From Budorcas taxicolor (lineage: Eukaryota > Chordata > Mammalia > Artiodactyla > Bovidae): a DNA stretch of 64,000 bases. Positions 22,021 to 33,060 of the stretch are shown piece after piece (positions within the stretch are counted from its first letter, which is position 1; each line of letters opens with the position of its first letter). Location of the stretch: assembly GCF_023091745.1 (NCBI RefSeq), contig NC_068935.1, positions 63,884,724 through 63,948,723 on the forward strand, read 5' to 3'. Position numbers and translations under genes: made by a program. The notes below the pieces were generated by a model. The model saw only the letters and a program-made list of their open reading frames with translations, was not told the DNA's origin and did no database searches.

Positions 22021-22775
22021 GAAGAGGACCTAAAAGGCCTCTTGATGAAAGTGAAAGAGGAGAGTGAAAAAGTTGGCTTAAAGCTCAACAGTCAGAAAAC
22101 GAAGATCATGGCATCTGGTCTCATCACTCCATAGGAAATTGATGGGGAAACAGTGGCAACAGTGTCAGACTTTATCTTTTGGGGCTCCCACATCACTGCA
22201 GATGGTGATTGCAGCCATGAAATTAAAAGACACTTACTCCTTGGAAGGAAAGTTATGACCAACCTAGACAGTATATTAAAAAGTAGAGATATTACTTTGC
22301 CAGCAAAGGTCCGTCTAGTCTAGGCCATGGTTTTTTCCAGTGGTTATGTATGGATGTGAGATTTGGACTGTGAAGAAAGCTGAGCACCAAAGATTTGATG
22401 CTTTTGAACTGTGGTGCTGGAGAAGACTCTTGTGATTCCTTTGAACTGCAAGGAGATCCAACCAGTCCATGCTAAAGGAGACCAGTCCTGGGTGTCCATG
22501 GGAAGGACTGTAGCTGAGGCTGAAACTCCAATACTTTGGCCACCTCATGTGAAGACTTGACTCATTGGAAAAGACCCTGATGCTGGGAGGGATTGGGGGC
22601 AGGAGGAGAAGGGGACGACAGAGGATGAGATAGCGGGATGGCATCACCGACTCGATGCACATGAGTTTGGGTGAACTCCGGGAGCTGGTGATGGACAGGG
22701 AGGCCTGACGCACTGCAATTCATGGGGTCGCAAAGAGTCGGACATGACTTGAGCGACTGAACTGAACTGACTCTG
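22021..22775 (+). mobile_element. BovB LINE 3' fragment, abutting the previous copy
   Basis: Straight after the (GAACT) tail of the previous element, a second BovB starts inside the ORF (GAGGACCTAAAAGGCCTCTT, the EELKSLL region just after motif C) and runs to its own GAACTGAACTGACT end near 22772. Stops and frameshifts are frequent. There is no intervening sequence, so the two copies are joined tail to body. Confidence 0.93.
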
Positions 22776-23945
22776 TGTGACAAGTTAGCCACAGTTAGCA
22801 GTGATTTCTGGCTGGTTATTTAGGACATGATCCAAGTGCTATCTTCCTCTCTTCCTTATTTCTGCATCTGAGCTCAAGAGAGGAGAAAACATGACAAATA
22901 CTACTTCAGCTAGGTGATCGAGGTAAATATCAATGGTGATAAATCATGTTAATAGTATGTACCCTTGATATGATGTGATAAGAATAGCACTTTGTCTCTC
23001 TGGTCCTCCTCCCCAAAACTCATTACCTCAGTTGAATACTTTGGACTAACCCTTCTTTTTATGATGACTGGATGTTGATTTTTATTAATACTTCCCTGCA
23101 TCAATGTAGGTCTGATTTTTCTCACTCAATCTGTTATTTTAATGAGGCAATCCTGGGCTTATGCATTCCCAGATCCATCCCTCATTCTTCCTTGCTCTGT
23201 TCTAGATTATACAGGGGCCGAGTCTGGCAGGCTGCAAACAAACTAGCCAACAGTTGGCTGCCATTTTGGTTCAGCTCACCAGAAACACCAGCAAGAAATT
23301 AGAATCCTGGAAGACAGAGCAGTCAAAGATTTTTCTCCTTCCTCTGCATCAGGTGGTTCTTGTCCTTCAGTGCTTCTATATTCATGGCTCCAGCCATTCA
23401 GCCATGAGATTGGCCCATCATGGCTCTGGATCCTGTTGAATCCAACACCCAGGTTCCAGTAATACTGTCTCCTTTCTTTGTCCTTCCATCCTAGAGGTGA
23501 GTGATTTCCTCGTGCTGCTAATAATTGGGTTTCCCAATTCTTTCCTGCGTGGCTTCCTACCGCTTTTGTAACCAACCCCTTGCATTACGTTCTCTCCATG
23601 TTAAGTATTTACAGTTATTTCTATTTTCCTGGACAATCCTTGACTGTTACATGCAGCCAATTATAGTGACTGATCTTCTAGTAAACTCCTTTGCATTCCT
23701 GGCATAAACCCAGCTCTGTCACCAGCAGTTAAATACGTTTGTCTCTTCTGTAATTAATATAAATAATAATAAAAAAATACCCCTGGGCTCTGAAACATTC
23801 CACAAATAATGCATCTTTCATCATCATCTTCACAGCCTTCTCAAAACTGAATTTTACACTTGCTGTTTTGGGGGCATATATTGAAAATTTCTAATAGCAT
23901 AAGTAACAGAGTGATTTAGTCAACTTATAAAAATAATTCAAGCAA
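22776..23945. other. Unassigned stretch, no gene
   Basis: I recognise no gene. The 99-codon minus frame at 23276-23575 and others have no motif. The 23420-23720 region could be an old LTR or DNA-element remnant, but I cannot name it. Confidence 0.4.
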
Positions 23946-24020
23946 TATCAGTTCAGTTCAGCTCAGTCGCTCTGTCGTGTCCGACTCTCTGCGACCCCAT
24001 GAATCGCAGCATGCCAGGCC
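23946..24020 (-). mobile_element. BovB 3' terminal scrap
   Basis: The plus strand reads ATCAGTTCAGTTCAGCTCAG then TCGTGTCCGACTCTCTGCGA, the complement of the BovB/Bov-A 3' end. It breaks off after about 75 bases into a TG-run and unassigned sequence (24021-24340). Confidence 0.85.
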
Positions 24021-24340
24021 TGCATCCTCTGTGTGTGTGTGCCTGGCAGAGACCATGAGAGGCAGGAAAGGACCCAGCCAGGGTTCCACACCCCCACTGC
24101 CTGCAACTGGGCTTGAGCAAGTCCCCTGACTCCCCAGGGGTAGGCCCCACAGCAACACCTGTCTTCTGGCAAAATGTTTGGGGACCTGATGTGTACAGGC
24201 TCCCCACTTGGGCCCTTCTGCTCTGCCCCTGTGGCCTGCAGTGGGCAGACTGAGACCTGCCTGTGGCCTGGTGTATTCCTGGAGCACCAGGCCTCTCCCT
24301 TTCATTTTGCTCCCTCCCTCGCTTGGCCTTGCCCTGAATT
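24021..24340. other. Unassigned spacer between BovB scraps
   Basis: About 320 bases of GC-rich sequence lie between an inverted and a direct BovB scrap. It starts with a short (TG) run near 24030-24041. Long frames on the minus strand cross it from BovB sequence and are not credible as a gene. Confidence 0.4.
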
Positions 24341-24705
24341 CCCTTAAGACTCTTGAGAGTCCCTTGGACTGCAAGGAGATCCAACCAGTCCATTCTGAAG
24401 ATCAGCCCTGGGATTTCCGTGGAAGGAATGATGCTAAAGCTGAAACTCCAGTACTTTGGCCACCTCATGCGAAGAGTTGACTCATTGGAAAAGACTCTAA
24501 TGCTGGGAGGGACTGGTGGCAGGAGGAGAAGGGACGACAGAGGATGAGATGGCTGGATGGCATCACTGACTCGATGGACGCGTGTCTGAGTGAACTCCGG
24601 GAGATGGTGATGGACAGCGAGGCCTGGCGTGCTGCGATTCATGGGGTCACAGAGTCGGACACGACTGAGCAACTGAACTGAACTGAACCGAACGGAACTG
24701 AAGGT
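24341..24705 (+). mobile_element. BovB LINE 3' fragment
   Basis: It starts within the ORF at AGACTCTTGAGAGTCCCTTG (RLLRVPW) and ends at the GAACTGAACTGAACCGAACG tail. A small deletion in GGGACGACAGAGG changes the frame near 24530. Confidence 0.93.
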
Positions 24706-24825
24706 GAGCCATCCTGAATTGCTCAGCCAGAGGACCCAATTCACCTCACATCCCCTTCATGATATGGTCTTCATCTCTAGGAGGTGGGACTTTGAATCAC
24801 CTTGTTCGCTTTCTGTGTCCTGTCT

Positions 24826-25140
24826 TTGCACTCAGGTCTTGCGGACAGCGGGGACACTTTCTTGCACCCAGAAAACCTAGGTCCCGATGAGGTGGAGGAG
24901 CTGGAGATTCAAGCCCTGCTACCTGACCTGCAATAGAAGTACCTGACAGTGCTCGTCAACCCTAGCTGGCTGTTGCAGCCCTTCCCAGCAAGGGGTGGGA
25001 AGGACATCTTCCAGGTGGACATCCCCGAGCATCTGATCCCCTTTGGGCAGGAGGCCTGTCCAGACTGGGCTCTCAAAAGGAAGGTGACTGAGAGATCAGC
25101 ACATGGTGACACCATGCCCTGGACATGCGATTCTGTCTGA
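24826..25140 (+). pseudogene. Unrecognised coding-like fragment with in-frame stop
   Basis: After a pyrimidine-rich tract and a CAG near 24834-24836 (CTTTGCACTCAG, acceptor-like), one frame reads GLADSGDTFLHP, a Glu/Leu-rich stretch EVEELEIQALLPDL, a TAG stop near 24934, then KYLTVLVNPSWLLQPFPARG and KDIFQVDIPEHLIPFGQE to a stop at 25138-25140. The amino-acid mix looks like real protein on both sides of the stop, so I suspect a broken exon or processed gene piece. I do not recognise the family. It sits in a non-repeat island between BovB copies. It could still be chance. Confidence 0.35.
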
Positions 25141-25488
25141 ATCTGCCCCACCCTGCGGTGCCTGCTTGGTGCAGGGCCGGGTGCAGGGTCTCCCCTCATA
25201 AGGTGCTGTTCTGGACTCAGCAAGGGTCTCCACGCCTTTGACCTTTACAAAATGATGGTGTTGCCACTCGCATTGGCTCTGCTGTGTCTGGGTGCTTGAG
25301 AAAAATGTGTTGTTGGGAAACCGGTTAGTGTTTTGCCCTCTTTGTTCTGGTCCAAACTCACTGATGTTGGAACAGTGTCCACGGGGTGATGAGAGAAGGC
25401 TGGGGGCAGGGCTGAGCGTAAGCAGCCAGTGAGGCCTCCAGCTGGTAGAGAGTCCCCAAGGCCCAGAAACAGGCCTTGGTGTGTCCTT

Positions 25489-26082
25489 TCAGGTGACCCT
25501 TGCCCTGCTGTAAACTGTTGCTTTGCTCACAAGGCCTGCATGTTGGACACACTGCCTGTCCGCATCATGTCCAAACACAGGCTCGTCAATACAGCTGTGA
25601 GGGCAGAGCAAAAAGGGCTGCTGTTCACCTTGTGGGAACCTGTACTTGTCTTTGGGTTTGGGGTCATGTGTTTGCAAGGCTCTTGGCGGGTGGGGTGAGT
25701 GACCCCACTTTCTGCTGAGCATCTTGGGGAGGCCCATGGATCGGTAGTTGGAGATGCTCAGCTGCTGATCAGAAACTTGTGGTATCCTTGGGGGATCCTT
25801 GAGGAGCACCTTCTGCTTCAGGCTGCATAACTCATGGAAGGTGACACCCCCATGGACAGGAGCCAAGGCCCAAGAACCAGTCCATCCTGTGCTTGCCTCG
25901 TCATCCAAATCAGCAACCACACTCTTGGCCGAGTGTGTGAAATGTTGCTGCTTCAGAAAAAAGGAACCATGGGGTCCAGACCGAAGACTGTCTGAGGCAT
26001 GGGCTTCCAGCCTCATTGGGCTCACCCTGTGCCATGTGAATAGCATGGACAGATAGAAAGAACACAGACTCGCAGTTCTCAT
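25489..26082 (-). other. Unrecognised 197-codon minus-strand frame
   Basis: This frame is open for 197 codons in the same island, opposite in strand to the fragment at 24826-25140. Its second half (LLKDPPRIPQVSD, RSMGLPKMLSRKWG, KYRFPQGEQQPFLLCPHSC) has protein-like composition and several Cys/His residues, but I know no family for it. No promoter, splice or polyadenylation signal is evident. It may be a decayed gene piece or a chance frame. Confidence 0.25.
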
Positions 26083-26212
26083 TTGATTCTTTACTCCTGT
26101 GGAGTTCTGCTTTGCTTTATTAGACCAGAAATCGACTTTTGATTACAAGAGAGGGCTTTTGAGTGCCCCTAGGGATCTGGCAGCTCAGGGATTTTGTTTG
26201 TGCTTGAGCAAT

Positions 26213-26988
26213 GACACCACCCTTATGGCAGAAAGTGAAGAGGAACTAAAAAGCCTCTTGATGAAAGTGAAAGAGGAGAGTGAAAAAGTTGGCTTAAAGT
26301 TCATCATTCAGAAAACGAAGATCATGGCATCTGTCTCATCACTTCATGGGAAAAAGATGGGGAAATCGTGGAAACAGTGTCAGACTTTATTTTTTAGGGC
26401 TCCAAAATCACTGCAGATGGTGATTGCAGCCAATAAATTAAAAGATGCTTACTCCTTGGAAGGAATGTTATGACCAACCTAGATAGCATATTAAAAAGCA
26501 GAGACATTACTTTGTCAACAAAGGTCCGTCTAGTCAAGGCTATGGTTTTTCCTGTGGTCATGTATGCATGTGAGAGTTGGACTGGGAAGAAAGCTGAGCA
26601 CCAAAGAATTGATGCTTTTGAAGTGTGGTGTTGGAGAAGACTCTTGAGAGTCCCTTGGACTGCAAGGAGATCCAACCAGTGCATCCTAAAGGAGATCAGT
26701 CCTGGGTGTTCATTGGAAGGACTGATGCTGAGGCTGAAACTCCAATACTTTGGCCACCTCATGCGGAGTTGACTCATTGGAAAAGACTCTGATGCTGGGA
26801 GGGATTTGGGGTAGGAGGAGAAGGGGACGACAGAGGATGAGATGGCTGGATGTCATCACCAACTCGATGGACATGAGTTTGGGTAAACTCCGGGAGTTGG
26901 TGTTGGACAGGGAGGCCTGGCGTGCTGCGATTCATGGGGTCACAAAGAGTCAGACACGACTGAGCGACTGAACTGAACTGAACTGAAC
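26213..26988 (+). mobile_element. BovB LINE 3' fragment
   Basis: It begins at GACACCACCCTTATGGCAGA (DTTLMAE, straight after motif C), continues through the C-terminal ORF with shifts near 26330 and 26765, and ends with four GAACT repeats near 26968-26988. Confidence 0.93.
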
Positions 26989-26989
26989 T

Positions 26990-27185
26990 GAATGGGACTG
27001 GATGCCATAATCATCAATTTTTTGAATGTTGTGTTTTAAGCCAGCTTTTTCACTCCCATCTTTCACCTTCATCAAGAAGCTCTTTTATTCCTCTTTGCTT
27101 TCTACTATTAGGGTGGTGTCATCTACATATCTGAGGTTATTGATATCTCTCCCGGCAATCTTGAATCCAGCTTAAACTGGTACCC
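26990..27185 (-). mobile_element. BovB internal fragment, inverted
   Basis: In complement it reads CTGGATTCAAGATTGCCGGG, TATCAATAACCTCAGATATG, TAGATGACACCACCCTAATA and onward through the motif C region to the ATGGCATCCAGTCCC-like text. It lies head-on to the plus-strand BovB ending at 26988 and covers the same ORF part, so the two form an inverted repeat with almost no spacer. Confidence 0.88.
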
Positions 27186-27204
27186 AAACAAATATATGTA
27201 CATG

Positions 27205-27425
27205 CATGTTCCCAGGTTGTGCAAGTGGAAAGAGCCCACCTGCCAATACAGGAGGTGTAAGAGACATGGGTTTGGTCCCAGAGTCGAGAAGATTTCCTGG
27301 AGGAGAGTATGGCAACCCACTCCAGTACTCTTGCCTGGAGTGTCCCATGGACAAAGGAGCCTGGCGGGTTACCGTCTATGGAGTGACAAAGAGTGGGACA
27401 CGAGTGAAGCGACTTAACACACACA
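27205..27425 (+). mobile_element. Bov-tA SINE
   Basis: GTTCCCAGGTTGTGCAAGTG head, GGGTTTGGTCCCAGAGTC box B, then CAACCCACTCCAGTACTCTT and TGACAAAGAGTGGGACACGA..GAAGCGACTTAAC. Diverged but complete in layout. Confidence 0.88.
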
Positions 27426-27467
27426 TGTTCATGCAGCACATCCAACTGCCTAAAGTGGAATAAGCTG

Positions 27468-27650
27468 AGATATCCCTGGTTGCTCAGTCAGTAAAGGATC
27501 CATCTGCAATGAGGGAGATTGGGATCTTGCCTGAGATGAGAAGATGCCCTGGAGCAGGGAACGACTACTGACTCCAATATTCTGGCCTGCAGAATTCCAT
27601 GGAATGTATATAGTCCATGGGATTGCAAACAGTCGGACACATTGAGAGAG
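27468..27650 (+). mobile_element. Bov-tA SINE abutting the satellite array
   Basis: The head reads GATATCCCTGGTTGCTCAGT; the body has GACTCCAATATTCTGGCCTG and ends in CAGTCGGACACATTGAGAGA. The usual SINE end (GTCGGACACGACTGAGCGAC) is replaced at 27639-27650 by the first array-like unit (GACACATTGAGAGAGAG), so the element passes into the array without a break. Confidence 0.85.
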
Positions 27651-30600
27651 AGAAACAATGGGAGACACACAAAAAGAGACACTGTGAGAGTCACACAGGG
27701 ACACACACAGAGACACACACACACACAGACACACACTGAAAGGGACACACACACACTGAGAGCCATGTAAACTGAGAGACAGACCAACACACACACACAA
27801 ACATACTGGGAAAGACACACACGAGAGAGACACACACTGTGAAAGAGTCAACACACAACATACAGAGACACAAACACACTGAGAAACACACACACTGAGA
27901 AACACACACACTGAGAGAGAGAGAGACATCCACAGTGAGATGGAGAAATACACACTGAGAGACACACATGCTGAGAGAGACTTAAACACTTTGAGAGAGT
28001 CACAAACACTGAGAGACACAAACAGAGACACATAGAGACACATAATGCAGAGACACACACAGAGAGTCATACACATACAGAGAGAGACACACATGCACAC
28101 TGACACACACAAACTGAGAACCAGATACTCTCACACTGAGAGGCACACACAAAGAGACACAGAGACACACACACTCAGAGAAACAAGCAAACACACACTG
28201 AGAGAACGACACAAACACTGAGAGAGACATACACACTGAGAGAGTCACAAACACTGAGAAACACACAGACACATACAGACACACAATTGAGAGATACACA
28301 CATTGAGAGACATACCCTTAGAGAGAGAGAAAAACAAAAACACAGACACACACACACTGAGAACAAGACAGACTTACACTGAGAGAGACACACACACTGA
28401 GAGAGACACACACAGAGAGAGAGAGAGAGAGACAAAAACACACTGAGAAACACACAGAGACACACAGGGACATGCAAACTGAGAGGGACAAACACACTGA
28501 GAGACACACACACTGAGAGAAATACACATACAGAGAGAGAGACACACACATGCTAAGAACCAGACACACTCACAATTAGAGAGACACACAGAGAGACACA
28601 TACTGAGAAAGAGAGAAAAACACACTGAGAGACACACATACTGAGAGACACACACACAGATATACAGAGACAAGCAAAATGACAGGGCCACACACACTGA
28701 GAGACACCCTCATCCAGGAAGAGACACACACTCATGAGAGCAAGACACACACACACACTGAGGGAGAGAAACTTAAACACAGAGAGCGAGACACACATTC
28801 ACACACTGAGAGAGACACACACACACACTGAGAGGGAGACACACACAACTTACATGGAGAGACACACACATTGAGAAACACACACAGACACTACCAAAGA
28901 GACCCACAGCACTGAGGCAGACACACAATGAGACAGAAACACACACATGGAGAGAGAGACACATTGGGAGACACACAAACAGAGACATTGTGAGAGTCAC
29001 ACAGAGACACACAGAGACACACACACTGAAATGGACACACACACACTGAGAGTTAGCCATGCACACTGAAAGACACACACAAACACACTAACACACAAGG
29101 GAGAGACACTCACTTTGAAAGTGTGAACACACAACATACAGAGACACACACACTGAGAGAGAGAGACATCCACACTGAGAAGGAGAAACACACTGTGAGA
29201 AACACACACACTGAGAGAAACATACACACTGAGACAGAGACAAACATTGTGAGCCACACATAGTGACACATAGAGTAACACACACAGAGACACACACACA
29301 AACACACAGAGAGACATACACATGCAGAGAAAGACACACATACACACTGAGAGAGAGACCTCCACAATGAGAAAGAGAAACACACACTGAGAGACGCACA
29401 TACTGAGAGACACACACACACACAGAGACCAAAATAATTAGAGTCACAAACACTGAGAGACACACACTGAGACACATAGAGACAGAAAATAGACAGACAG
29501 ACACACTGAGAGTCATACAGATACAGAGAGAGACACATGCACACTGACACACACACACTGAGAATCAGACACACTCACACTGAGAGAGACACACACAGAG
29601 ACACACACCCACAGAGAGAGAGATGCACAAACACTGATAGAGACACACACTATATGAGAGTAGACACACACACTGTGTAAGATTGAACACAAAATATACA
29701 GAAACACACACTCATTGAGAAAGACACACACACACACACACACCATGAAAGACAGACATCCACAATGAAAGAGAGAAACACACAGTGAGAGACACACACA
29801 CACACTGAGAGAGACATACAAACTCAGTCACACTCCATGAGAGACCCACACAGAGAGACATAGAGACACACACACTGAGAGTCATACCCATACAGAGAGA
29901 GACACACACACACACTGAAAGAGACATACACAGTGAGAGAGAGTAACACACACTGAGACACACCCAGAGGCACATAGAGACACACACTGAGAGATACACA
30001 AACTGAGAGACCTACCCTTAGAGAGAGAGAGAAAACAAAAACACGGACACACACACACACACTGAGCGAAACACACACACTGAGAGAGAGAGAAAAACAC
30101 ACTGAGAGACACACACAGAGACACAAAGAGACATGCAATCTTAGAGGGACACACACACTGAGAGAGACACACTGAGAGAGAGAGAAAAACACACTGAGAG
30201 ACACACACACTGAGAGACACACACAGAGACAGGCAATCTAACAGGGACACACACACTGAGAGACACCCTCATCCAGGAAGAGACACACACTCATGAGTGC
30301 AAGACACAAGACACACACAGAGGGAGAGAAACTTAACCACAGAGAGTGAGACACACATTCACACACTGAGAGAGAGACACACACAACTTAGAGGAAGAGA
30401 CACACACATTGAGAAACACACAAAGACACTACCAAGGAGACCCACAACACTGAGGCAGACACACAATGAGACAGAAACACACACACACAGACACACTGGG
30501 AGACACACAGAGACATTGGGAGAGTCACACAGAGACACACTCGCAGAGGCGCACACACACACTGAAAGGGACACACACACTGAGAGTTAGACATGCACAA

Positions 30601-31893
30601 TGAGAGACACAGACACACACACACTGAAAAAACCACACACAGAGAGACGCTCACTGTGAAAGTGTGAACACACAACATACAGAGAAACACACACACTGAG
30701 AGACAAACACACTGAGAGAGAGAGACATCCACACTGAGAAGGAGAAACACACTGTGAGAGACAAACACACTGAGAGAAACATACACACTGAGAGAGACAC
30801 ACACTCTGAGCCAGACTCAGTAACACATAGAGGCACACACACTGAGACACACACAGAGACATAGAGACAAACATACAGAGAGAGACACATACACACACTG
30901 AGAGACAGAGACATCCACACTGAGAGAGAGAAACAAACACGGAGAGACACACATATTGAGAGAGACTTAAATAATTCGAGAGAATCACAAACACTGAGAG
31001 ACACACACAGAATAACATAGAGACAGACAACGGACAGACACACACACTGAGAGTCATACACATACAGAGAGAGACACACGCACACTGACACACAGACCCA
31101 CACTGAGAATCAGACACACTCACACTGAGAGCGACACACAGAGACACACACTCAGAGAGAGAGGCACACACAGAGAGAGACACACACACACTGAGAGAGA
31201 AACACAAACACACTGAGAGACACACACACACTAGATGAGACTAGACACACACATTGTGTAAGATTGAACACAAAACATGCAGAAACACGCACTCATTGAG
31301 AAAGACACACAGTGCAACAGAGAGACATCCACAATGAGACACACACATTGAGAGACACACACACTGAGAGACATACACATACATAGAGAGACACACACAC
31401 ACACTGAGAGACACACACTGAAAGAGACATACACACTGAGAGAGAGTCACAAACACTGAGAAACACACACAGACACATACCGACACACAACTGAGAGATA
31501 CACACACTGAGAGACATTCCCTTACAGAGAAAGAAAAACAGAAACACGGATACACACACACAGTGAGAACCAGACACACCCACACTGAGAGAGACACACA
31601 TACTGAGAAACACACACAGAGACTCACAGAGACATGCAAACTGAGAAGGACACACACACTGAGAGACATACACATACAGAGAGAGGCAGACACACACACG
31701 CTAAGAACCAGACACACTCACAATGAGAGAGACACACTGAGAGAGACACACACTGTGGGAGAGAGAAAAACACACAGAGAGACACACATACTGAGAGAAA
31801 CACACAGAAACACACAGAGACAGGCAAACTAACAGGGACACACACACTGAGAGACACCCTCATCCAGGAAGAGACACACACTCCTGAGAGAAA

Positions 31894-31926
<33 letters not shown>

Positions 31927-33060
31927 AGGGAGAGAAATTTAAACACAGAGAGACACACATTCACACATTGAGAGAAAGAGACACACACAACATACAGGGG
32001 GAGATACACACATTGATAAACACACACAGACACTATGAAAGAGACCCACAACACTGAGGCAGACACACAATGAGACAGAAACACACATGGAGAGGGAGAC
32101 ACACTGTGAGACACACAAACAGAGACATTGTGAGAGTCACACAGAGACTCACACAGAGAGACACACACACTGAAAGGGACACACACACACTGAGAGCTAG
32201 CCAGGCACACTGAGAGAGACAGATACACAAACACACACACTGAAAAAGACACACACAAGAGACAGACACTCACTGTGAAAGTGTGAACACAAAGCATACA
32301 GAGACACACACACTGAGAGAGAGAGAGACAACCACACTGAGAAGGAGAAACACACAGTGAGAGACACAGACAGACATTGAGAGAGACATACACACTCAGA
32401 GTCACAAATCATGAGAGACCCACAGAGAGAGACACAGAGACACACACACTGAGAGACATACACATACAGGGAGACACACACACACTGAGAGACACACCAC
32501 ACTGAAAGATACATACACAGTGAGAGAGCATCACAAACACTGAGAAACACACACAGAGACACATGCAGACACACAACTGAGAGATACACATACTGCGAGA
32601 TATACCCTCATATATAGAGAAACACAAAAACACGGACACATGCACACTGAGAACAACACAGACTCACACTGAGAGAGACACACACGCTGAGAGAGACACA
32701 CACAGGGAGAGAGACATACACACTGAGAGAAAGTCACAAACACTGAGAAACACACACACAGACACATATAGACACACAATTGAGAGATGCACACACTGAC
32801 AGGCATACCCTTAGAGAGAGAGAAAAACAAAAACATGGACACACTCACCCTTAGAACAAGACAGACTCACATTGAGAGTGACACACACACTGAGAGAGAC
32901 ACACACATGGAGAGAGACATACATACTGAGAGTCACAAACACTGAGAAACACACACAGACACACAACTGAGAGATACACACACTGAGAGACATACCCTTA
33001 CATAGAGAGAAAAACAAAAAAGAGGACACACACACACTGAGAACATGACAGACTCACACT
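27651..33060. repeat. Satellite domain A1
   Basis: This domain carries the A-type higher-order repeat. Its marks are the word GTGTGAACACA..ACATACAG (near 29124, 30662, 32281; a variant near 27846), GATTGAACACAAAA (near 29681, 31262), TTAAATAATTCGAGAG-type text (near 30966) and AGAGTTAGCCATGCACAC-type text (near 29048). Anchor spacing is 1559 and 1591 bases, the most regular part of the array. Confidence 0.8.
32165..33000. repeat. Near-identical internal duplication, copy 1
   Basis: This stretch recurs at 37735-38570, offset about 5.57 kb. Shared rare features include GCCAGGCACACTGAGAGAGA, the odd ATCATGAGAGACCCACAGAG, ACACACCACACTGAAAGATA and CTCATATATAGAGAAACAC. Differences are a few substitutions and short indels. 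It marks a recent copying event inside the array, and its end coincides with the A1/B1 boundary. Confidence 0.88.

Noticed and set aside
27450..28112. 220-codon minus-strand frame at the SINE/array edge
   Set aside because: It reads through satellite and Bov-tA sequence; not a gene.
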